Shown: in pieces, positions 57,695-64,000 of the stretch
Numbering within the stretch: the first letter of the stretch is position 1
How the letters are laid out: every line of letters starts with the position of its first letter
DNA from: Devosia lacusdianchii
Lineage (GTDB): Bacteria > Pseudomonadota > Alphaproteobacteria > Rhizobiales > Devosiaceae
Assembly (NCBI RefSeq): GCF_022429625.1
Contig: NZ_CP092483.1
Span: 3,955,501-4,019,500 of the forward strand
Length of the DNA stretch: 64,000 nt
Reading direction: 5' to 3'
Position numbers and translations under genes: made by a program
The notes under the pieces: model-generated
What the model was told of the DNA's origin: nothing
Database searches by the model: none
Seen by the model: the letters and a program-made list of their open reading frames with translations, nothing else

Positions 57695-58024
57695 CTAGTC
57701 GGTGTGGAAGACTTCTTCCATGCCGGCCCACCATTCCTCGGATTTGCGGGTGGTCAACGGTTCCTGAATGGGATCGCAGATAGCCCACCATTTCTGCGTT
57801 ACCGGGTCGGCCGCCATCGCCGCCATGTCGGCGTCGTGGTCGTTCCCGTCATATTCGTAATAGGCGAACAGGAGGTTTTCCGGCTCCTTGAGGAAGATGG
57901 AGTAGTTCCGGATGCCGGATCGCTCGATCTGCTGGAGGACATCAGGCCAGACCGCGCGATGCAGGCGCTTGTATTCGTCTATGGCGTCGCCCTTCAGGCC
58001 AAGAACAGCTGCGTATCTTTTCAT
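57695..58024 (-). CDS. L-rhamnose mutarotase-like protein (RhaM/DUF718)
   Basis: A 109-residue protein of the RhaM family: MKRYAAVLGLKGDAIDEYKRLHRAVWPDVL, IRNYSIFLKEPENLLFAYYEYDG, WWAICDPIQEPL, and a C-terminal WWAGMEEVFHTD. The active-site His (LHRAVWP) and Tyr residues are present. It interconverts sugar anomers before catabolism. As first gene of the operon it points to a deoxy-sugar such as rhamnose or a stereoisomer. Confidence 0.85.
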   Translation of the reverse strand: MKRYAAVLGLKGDAIDEYKRLHRAVWPDVLQQIERSGIRNYSIFLKEPENLLFAYYEYDGNDHDADMAAMAADPVTQKWWAICDPIQEPLTTRKSEEWWAGMEEVFHTD

Positions 58025-58147
58025 TTTCTCCCCTCCGCGCAGTCGGTTAGCCCAACGCTATGTTATTCAGGATAGTCGCCGCCAGCACCCTGAAGTCGGA
58101 TAAGAGCGATGCCGCATCCTGGGGATGCGGCACCGATATCTGCTTGC

Positions 58148-58176
58148 GGGAAAGGGGGCGCGTAGCGCGACCTTTC
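58148..58176 (-). terminator. hairpin after MCP10
   Basis: GGAAAGG...CGCG-TAG-CGCG...CCTTTCC forms an imperfect stem starting right at the MCP10 stop codon. It may limit read-through into the sugar operon 150 bases downstream; no long T-run is present. Confidence 0.4.
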
Positions 58177-60228
58177 CTAGAACTCAGCCCAGTCTTCCTT
58201 GATCGCCGCGTTCCCTTGGGAAAGGTAGGTCTTGGCGGCCTTGGCCTGTGAAGTGGGGGCGCGGCGCGGGGCCGGTTCGGCAGCACGGACCGGCTCGCCC
58301 GATGCATCCAGGATGAATTTGCCGACAACGCGGTCGAGCTCCTCGGCCTGCGACTCTGTCTGCTCGATCGCCGCATTGGTTTCTTCCACCAGGGCGGCAT
58401 TGTGCTGGGTCATCTCGTCCATCTGGCGGACAGCCACCACGACCTCGCCAATGGCGGATGCCTGCTGGAGGCTGTCCTCGGCAATCCCGTGCATGAGCAG
58501 GGTGTTGTCCCGGATGCTCTCCAGAACCACATCCAGCTTGCCGGCGGCGTCAGAGACCAAGCGCGAGCCGGACAGGACCTCGCCCACGCTCTGCTCGATC
58601 AGCTGTTTGATTTCGGCCGAGGCCGAGGCTGCCGATTGGGCCAGTCGGCGCACTTCAACCGCCACCACAGCAAAGCCCTTGCCGGCGTCACCGGCGCGCG
58701 CCGCTTCCACCGAAGCGTTCAGGGCCAGAAGATTGGTCTGGAACGCGATATCGTCGATCAGGCCGATGATATTGGAAATCTTGGCCGACGAGTCGGTGAT
58801 CCGTTCCATGGCGGTGTTGGCATCGCGCATCACTGCACCACTCTGCTCGGCCGTCCGCGTTACCTGCTCGGCATTGGAACTGGCATCCTTGGCTCGCTTC
58901 GCGTTTTGCGAAACTGTGGAGGCTAGCTGCTCCATGGCGGCGCTGGTTTCCTCGATCGTTGCCGCCTGCCTGGTGGTGCGTTCGCTGAGATCGTTGGCGC
59001 CGGCCAGGATTTCGCTGGTCGCCACCTTAAGAGCGGACGACGTCGAGCGCAGGCCGCCCATGACAGAGGTCAGATTCTCGGCCACGGCATTGGTGTCGTT
59101 CTTGAGTTGCAGGAAGGCGCCGCGATACTCGCCGGCCACACGCGGGGTCAGGTCCTGTTTCGCGAGCGCTGCCAGGACGCTGCCGGTTTCGTGCAATCCG
59201 CGTCCCACGGTATCGATCAGCCCGTTGACGTTGCGAACCATGTTGGCCAGTGCGGGATCGTCGACCTCGATATCCACACGCTTGCTGAAGTCGCCCGCGG
59301 CCGCAGCGCCAACCGTGTCATCAACCGAGCTTTGCAGCAATTCCATGACGGCGGCGCGGTCCATCAATTGCTGGGACCGCCGGCGCTCATCTTCCGACAG
59401 AGCCGCGATCTTGATGGCATTCTCCCGGAACGTACCAACGGCCACAGCCATGGCGCCGACTTCGTCGGTGTCATCGAGATAGGGCACGCCGACCGCCAGA
59501 TCACCTGCTACCAGCGATTGCATGCTGCCATTGAGCCCGCCAATGCGGCGGGTGACCTTGCGAGTCATGATCAGACCCGTGGCCACGGCCATGCCAAGCA
59601 GCAGCGCGCCGGCAACGATCATCGCGATCCGCGACAGGAAGACGTTCTGCTCGGCCGCTCCGACACGGTCTTCGATGCGCTGGTCGAGCAGCGCGAAGAA
59701 CTCGCCAACCGGCAGCATGATGTCAGCCTTGAACTTCGCATATTCGGGGGAATGCAGCATTTGAACGGCGCGCTCATGATCGGCAGGGGCGGCGTCGCTT
59801 GGCACGTTCATCGCCGTGGTCTCGAGCTGGACCAGGCCGTCGGATTCCGCCTTTGCCCGGTCGAGGGCGGCGAACTCGGCGTCCGAGAATTCTAGCCGTC
59901 GCATCAGCTCCACCAGGGAAATGGTGGTTCCATCGGGACGAGCCTTTACGCCATCGCGGATAGCAATGACGTCGTCGTACATCTGCTTGTACTGGGCGTC
60001 GCCTGTCACAACAAATGTTCGGGCAAGTCTCGTGAGGTCGTCGGAGCCTTGGCGGAATTCGTCGGCGAGCAGGTAGGAATCGTACTTTGTCTGAAGCGAT
60101 CGGGCGAGTTCTTCTTCCGATTGCGAATTCAAGACCACAGCAACTGCAACCATCGCGATAGCGGCAACCATTCCCGCTGAAATGAGGATGAACGTCGCTT
60201 TGATGGTTAGTGATGGCAGCTTGGCCAT
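58177..60228 (-). CDS. transmembrane chemoreceptor with helical input domain (MCP10)
   Basis: A 683-residue receptor separate from the main array. TM1 is about 9-33. The periplasmic region (34-190) is predominantly helical, beginning DEFRQGSDDLTRLARTFVVTGDAQY, a motif common in four-helix-bundle receptor and kinase sensors. TM2 is about 197-220, then HAMP (VTRRIGGLNGSMQSLVAGDL), a second HAMP-like segment and the signalling rod. The C-terminus DWAEF is a pentapeptide variant. It lies just upstream of, and co-oriented with, a sugar-transport operon. Confidence 0.88.
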   Translation of the reverse strand: MAKLPSLTIKATFILISAGMVAAIAMVAVAVVLNSQSEEELARSLQTKYDSYLLADEFRQGSDDLTRLARTFVVTGDAQYKQMYDDVIAIRDGVKARPDGTTISLVELMRRLEFSDAEFAALDRAKAESDGLVQLETTAMNVPSDAAPADHERAVQMLHSPEYAKFKADIMLPVGEFFALLDQRIEDRVGAAEQNVFLSRIAMIVAGALLLGMAVATGLIMTRKVTRRIGGLNGSMQSLVAGDLAVGVPYLDDTDEVGAMAVAVGTFRENAIKIAALSEDERRRSQQLMDRAAVMELLQSSVDDTVGAAAAGDFSKRVDIEVDDPALANMVRNVNGLIDTVGRGLHETGSVLAALAKQDLTPRVAGEYRGAFLQLKNDTNAVAENLTSVMGGLRSTSSALKVATSEILAGANDLSERTTRQAATIEETSAAMEQLASTVSQNAKRAKDASSNAEQVTRTAEQSGAVMRDANTAMERITDSSAKISNIIGLIDDIAFQTNLLALNASVEAARAGDAGKGFAVVAVEVRRLAQSAASASAEIKQLIEQSVGEVLSGSRLVSDAAGKLDVVLESIRDNTLLMHGIAEDSLQQASAIGEVVVAVRQMDEMTQHNAALVEETNAAIEQTESQAEELDRVVGKFILDASGEPVRAAEPAPRRAPTSQAKAAKTYLSQGNAAIKEDWAEF

Positions 60229-60253
60229 TTGGGTTCAGTTCCTTGACATAACC

Positions 60254-60275
60254 CGCCGGCGGTTATCCGCCGGCG
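60254..60275. other. GC-rich hairpin in the MCP10 leader
   Basis: CGCCGGCGG-TTAT-CCGCCGGCG is a perfect nine-base stem with a four-base loop, 26 bases upstream of the MCP10 start. It could stabilise the transcript or affect translation. Confidence 0.45.
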
Positions 60276-60445
60276 ACTCATCCGGGCCACTTCTGTAAGC
60301 ACCGGTGCAGCAAGCCAACTATCGTTTCGCTTGGTTAATAGTCGGAGAACGCGCACGTATTTTGCCGAAGAAATACAGCGACTTGCGCCTAAACATATGA
60401 GGCGTCTTCAAGAAAATCGGCTTGGCAAGAATGGCGTTTCGATCT

Positions 60446-60492
60446 CGTTCAGTTCGTTCAGTATTGACTGAACGTTGGTCTTTGCATTATCA
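60446..60492 (+). promoter_or_regulatory. promoter/operator of the marR-RND operon
   Basis: The palindrome CGTTCAGT-ATTG-ACTGAACG (60455-60474) has an extra CGTTCAGT copy at 60446. TTGACT at 60464-60469 with a 17-base spacer to TTATCA at 60487-60492 makes a good -35/-10 pair. The operator covers the -35, fitting autorepression. The ATG at 60499 is only seven bases past the -10, suggesting a leaderless transcript. Confidence 0.6.
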
Positions 60493-60498
60493 AGAAGC

Positions 60499-60993
60499 AT
60501 GCAAGAGACGCTATCCGCCGCCGAAAATTTCATCGAGCAGATGGGGTTGATTACCCAGACAGATGGCGGGCCGCGCATTGCCGGTCGCATCGTCGGGCTG
60601 TTGATTGTGGAGGGGCGTCCGTTCTCGCTGGCCGAGATGGCCGAGCGGCTCAAGATCAGCAAGGCAAGCGCCAGCACCAACGCCCGGTCGCTTGCAAGTT
60701 CGGGTATGATCCGCCAGGTCGCGCATGCCGGTGACCGGCAGGATTATTACGAGCTGGGAGACGACCCCTATACACGCATCGTCGAAACGGTGACGGCGCG
60801 CATGCAGGAAGTGGCCCGTCTGGTCCTCGAAGCCGAAGCGAAGTTCCCCGACGATAGCGGGGAAGCCCGCAAGCGGGTTCGGGAGCTGGCGGAATTCTAT
60901 CAGCGACTGGCGGCTTTTTTCGCGGGGTGGCCCATGCATCCCGCTCCCCACATTGGGGTATCGACCGACGATGCCCAATCTCCATTACGGTAG
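60499..60993 (+). CDS. MarR/GbsR-type regulator of the RND pump
   Basis: A 164-residue winged-helix regulator: GRIVGLLIVEGRPFSLAEMAERLKISKASASTNARSLASSGMIRQV forms the helix-turn-helix and wing (about residues 36-80), followed by helices for dimerisation. This is the GbsR/MarR pattern (ISKASASTNARSL). It directly precedes the efflux genes on the same strand with a palindromic operator at its promoter, so it probably represses the pump until a toxic compound binds. The ATG at 60499 is preferred over the longer frame from 60475 because that would lie inside the operator. Confidence 0.83.
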   Translation: MQETLSAAENFIEQMGLITQTDGGPRIAGRIVGLLIVEGRPFSLAEMAERLKISKASASTNARSLASSGMIRQVAHAGDRQDYYELGDDPYTRIVETVTARMQEVARLVLEAEAKFPDDSGEARKRVRELAEFYQRLAAFFAGWPMHPAPHIGVSTDDAQSPLR

Positions 60994-60999
60994 GCCAAG

Positions 61000-62205
61000 A
61001 TGACCTCTGAAAACGCAAAACCAGAATGGGCGCAGTCGAAGCGGGAGAAGGACAATGTCGCGCGCGTTGCGGCGGGTCTCAAGCCGAAGCGCCGGCGCTG
61101 GCCATGGATCGCGCTCGGCCTGATCGTTGTCGCTGTCATCGTGGGTTGGTTTCTGATGAGCCAGCAGCCGGCCGTCGAACCTGCAGAGCCTACCGCAGAG
61201 GCCGCGCCTGTCATGCAGATCAATCCGTCGGAAATCTCGACGATCGAGCCGCAAACGCTGGTGCAGGTCGTCAAGGTCACCGGGTCACTGGAGCCCCAGC
61301 AGCAGACGCAACTGGCCTCGCAGGTTTCGGGCCGGGTGGTCGCCGTGATGGCGCGGCCGGGCGATGCCGTCAGCGAGGGCGATGTGCTTTTGCAGCTCGA
61401 CACCGAGAGCCTGCGCATCCAGCTCAACCAGCAGACCAGCACGGCGGAGGCCACGCGAGCGCAATTGGTGTTGGCGGAGAGCCAATTGCTGCGCACCACC
61501 GACTTGATCGAGCGTGGTCTGGCGTCGTCGTCGGCTCTTGAACAGGCTCAATCCAGCGCCAATGCGCTCCGGGCTAATCTGGCGGCTCTCGAAGGGCAGG
61601 TCGAAGCGGCACGTATCGCCGTGCAGAACGCCACGCTCAAAGCTCCAATGGATGGCATCATCTCGGAGCGCAATGTGCGGCCGGGTCAGACCGTCCAGCA
61701 GGGGACGTCGTTGTTCACCATCGTCGATCTGGCCACCCTCGAGCTCAATGGTGCAGCGCCGGTTGGCACAAGCGCCCAGCTCGCCAAGGGTCAGGTGGTA
61801 ACGATTACCATCGAGGGTCTTCCAAACCGGACCTTCGAGGGCATTGTCGACCGGATCAACCCCATAGCTGTCGCCGGTACGCGCACGATTCCCGTTTATG
61901 TCTCGCTCGAAAATGAAGAGGGGGTACTGCGTGGCGGGATGTTTGCCACCGGGCAGATCGTGGTTGCGGACCGGCCCGACGCCCTGGCCGTGCCGCAGGG
62001 CGCGTTGCGCGAAGATGCCGAGGGCTTCTATGTGCTCAAGCTTGCCGACGGCAAGGTGGTCCGCCAGGCCATCGAGCAGGGCGATAGCTGGAACGGCAAT
62101 CGGCTGGTCGAGATCACATCGGGCCTGACGGCCGGCGACGTGGTGGTCACCGCGCCGCTGACCCAGCTGCAGCCGGACGACCTCGTCACGATGGTGGAGG
62201 GCTAG
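61000..62205 (+). CDS. RND efflux periplasmic adaptor (membrane fusion protein)
   Basis: A 401-residue adaptor anchored by one N-terminal helix (WPWIALGLIVVAVIVGWFLM, about 33-52). It has the lipoyl/hairpin core (GSLEPQQQTQLASQVSGRVVAV, then the LKAPMDGIISERNVRPGQTV half), an alpha-helical hairpin between, and beta-barrel and membrane-proximal domains (VPQGALREDAEGFYVLKLADGKVV). It links the inner-membrane RND pump to an outer-membrane channel. Six bases separate it from the regulator stop, and its last base is shared with the permease start. Confidence 0.92.
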   Translation: MTSENAKPEWAQSKREKDNVARVAAGLKPKRRRWPWIALGLIVVAVIVGWFLMSQQPAVEPAEPTAEAAPVMQINPSEISTIEPQTLVQVVKVTGSLEPQQQTQLASQVSGRVVAVMARPGDAVSEGDVLLQLDTESLRIQLNQQTSTAEATRAQLVLAESQLLRTTDLIERGLASSSALEQAQSSANALRANLAALEGQVEAARIAVQNATLKAPMDGIISERNVRPGQTVQQGTSLFTIVDLATLELNGAAPVGTSAQLAKGQVVTITIEGLPNRTFEGIVDRINPIAVAGTRTIPVYVSLENEEGVLRGGMFATGQIVVADRPDALAVPQGALREDAEGFYVLKLADGKVVRQAIEQGDSWNGNRLVEITSGLTAGDVVVTAPLTQLQPDDLVTMVEG

Positions 62206-64000
62206 ATGTTTCTGACCCGCATCAGCGTCAATCATCCGGTCTTCGCCACCATGATCATGGTGGCGATGCTGGTCTTCGGCGTCTACTCGTATCAGCGTCT
62301 GCCGATCGAGCAATTGCCCGATATCGACCTGCCTGTCGTCGCCGTGGTGGTCAGCTATCCCGGGGCCTCGCCCGAGGCGGTCGAGAATGACATCGTCCGA
62401 CCCATCGAGGAGGCGGTCAACACGATCAGCGGACTCGATACCATCCAGTCGACCTCGCAATCCGGCCAGGCGATGGTCATCATCCTGTTCGATATGAGCG
62501 TCAATTCGCAGGCGGCCGCGCAGGATGTGCGCGATCGCCTGGCGACGGTGGAGGCGGGCTTCCCTGACAATGCCGGGGACGCACAGGTGCTGCGCTTCGA
62601 TCCGTCGGAGCTTCCGGTCATGTCGCTGGCCGTCAGCTCGGACACGCTGTCGCAGCGCGATCTGACGGCGCTGACCGACGATGTGATTGTCAGCCGGCTA
62701 TCCAATATTGCCGGTGTCGGGCGGGCGACCGTAGTGGGCGGCGTGCCGCGCCAGCTCAACGTGCTGGTCGACCCTGATCGCCTCAATGCCTTCAATGTCG
62801 GCGTGGGTCAGGTGATCCAGTCGCTGCAGCAGGAGAACCAGAACCTGCCGGCCGGCTCGATCACCGATGGCGCCAAGGTGCAGTCCATCCAGGTGGAGGG
62901 GCGCATCGAGGATGCCGACGACTTCCTCAATATCGTGGTGGCGCGCCAGGGTGGCCAGCCGGTCTATCTGCGCGATGTCGCGACCATCGAGGACGGGCAG
63001 GCTGATATCAAAAGCCTGGCGCTGCTCAACGGCGAGCGGGCACTGGCTATCGACGTGGTCAAGACGCAGGGCGCCAACACGGTTGGCGTCGCCGCCGAAG
63101 TGCGCAAGGTGATCGCCACGCTGCAGGCGGACGTGTTGCCGGAGAGCGTCCATCTCGAGATCGTCACCGACAATGCCGTGCCGGTGGAGCAGTCGTTCCA
63201 CGCGGTGCAGAACATGCTGATCGAAGGCGCGGCGCTGGCCGTGCTCATCGTCTTCGTGTTCCTCAACTCCTGGCGCTCGACCGTCATCACCGGGCTCACG
63301 CTGCCGATCTCGATCATCGGCACGATGATCGTGCTCTACTTCTTGGGTTTCACGCTCAACATGATGACGCTGATGGCGCTGTCATTGGCCGTCGGCATCC
63401 TGATCGACGACGCCATCGTGGTGCGCGAAAACATCATGCGCCACCTGCATATGGGCAAGAGTCACCGGCAGGCGGCGCTTGAGGGCACCAACGAAATCGG
63501 CCTTGCCGTGCTGGCGACGACGCTCTCCATCGTTGCCGTGTTTCTGCCGGTGGCCTTCATGGACGGCATTCTGGGTCGGTTCTTCCTGCAGTTCGGCGTT
63601 ACGGTTTCGGTGGCGGTGTTGATCTCGCTCTTCGTCGCCTTCACGCTCGATCCGATGATGAGCAGCGTCTGGTACGATCCGGCCGCCCATCCCGATGCCA
63701 AGCGCGGCCCCGTGGGTCGTGCCATCGCTCAGTTCGACCGCTTCTTCCAGTGGATCAATGATGGCTATCGCGGCGTGCTGCGCTGGTGCCTCAAGTTCCG
63801 CAAGACCACGCTTGCGGTGGCGGTGCTGTCGTTTGTCGGAACGTTCTTCCTGTTCCCTTTGGTGGGCGTGGAATTCGTGCCGGCCACCGATACGGGCGAG
63901 TTTCAGGTGTCGATCGAAACGCCGACCGGCTCCTCGATCGACTACACCGCCAGCAAGGTCCGGCAGGTCAACGCCACACTCAAGCGCTTCCCGGAGGTCG
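62205..64000 (+). CDS. RND (HAE1-type) efflux permease, 5' part
   Basis: The frame opens at ATG 62205 (overlapping the adaptor TAG) and runs off the end of the window after 598 codons, a little over half of a usual 1,030-1,050-residue pump. It begins [21 protein letters not shown]. It shows [25 protein letters not shown] (the N-terminal porter domain hallmark) and the TM4 region [22 protein letters not shown] with the conserved acidic pair needed for proton coupling. Substrates are unknown; it works with the adaptor upstream and probably an outer-membrane protein beyond the window. Confidence 0.93.

Overview
The window looks like a chromosomal segment of a motile, GC-rich alphaproteobacterium of the Hyphomicrobiales (rhizobial/Devosia-like). 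The clues are the rhizobial-style chemotaxis gene set (STAS-cheY-cheA-cheW and cheR-cheB-cheY-cheD), chemoreceptors ending in DWNEF-type pentapeptides, a branched-chain amino-acid ABC operon, Mur-like boxes in front of mntH, and a G3-U70 tRNA-Ala. The genus is an inference.

Layout. 1-7.0 kb: the end of a LivK-type binding protein with its terminator, a SAM methyltransferase, a RES/Xre toxin-antitoxin pair under a perfect palindromic operator, livGFHM, methylglyoxal synthase and a DUF1801 protein. 7.0-25.8 kb: seven consecutive chemoreceptor genes on the minus strand. They share nearly the same signalling half but have different input halves (six-TM, double PAS, several Cache types), and one is translationally coupled to a small membrane protein. 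26-37.7 kb: the chemotaxis core on the minus strand (cheS-like STAS, cheY1, cheA, cheW; then cheD, an atypical receptor, cheR, cheB, cheY2). It is interrupted by an unrelated stress/detoxification cassette (tetR, MDR oxidoreductase, GST, hxlR) and by a small plus-strand gene with a CheZ/CheT-like DxxxQ motif. cheR is split by a frame-breaking deletion.

38-45 kb: metabolic and hypothetical genes (SAF-domain homoserine-dehydrogenase-like protein, siderophore-interacting-type flavoprotein, Gfo/Idh oxidoreductase, tetR/SDR pair) and tRNA-Ala(CGC). 45.3-50.8 kb: a metal/redox block with mntH, a Zn/Cd P-type ATPase, its MerR regulator, a truncated M23 peptidase and dsbB-dsbA. Two matching MerR-type operators suggest one regulon. 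50.9-58.0 kb: a sugar catabolic operon (mutarotase, binding protein, two permeases, double ATPase, mandelate-racemase-family enzyme, GntR regulator). An eighth pentapeptide receptor lies just upstream of it. 60.5-64 kb: a MarR-type regulator and an RND efflux system that runs off the window.

How it fits together: receptors would signal through CheW/CheA to two CheY proteins. CheB, CheD and (if functional) CheR adjust receptor modification, and CheS- and CheT-like proteins would speed CheY dephosphorylation. The broken cheR is the most striking anomaly: eight of ten receptors keep the CheR-docking tail, yet the only cheR here cannot be read in one frame. All coordinates, motifs and frames were read by eye; no database search was run.
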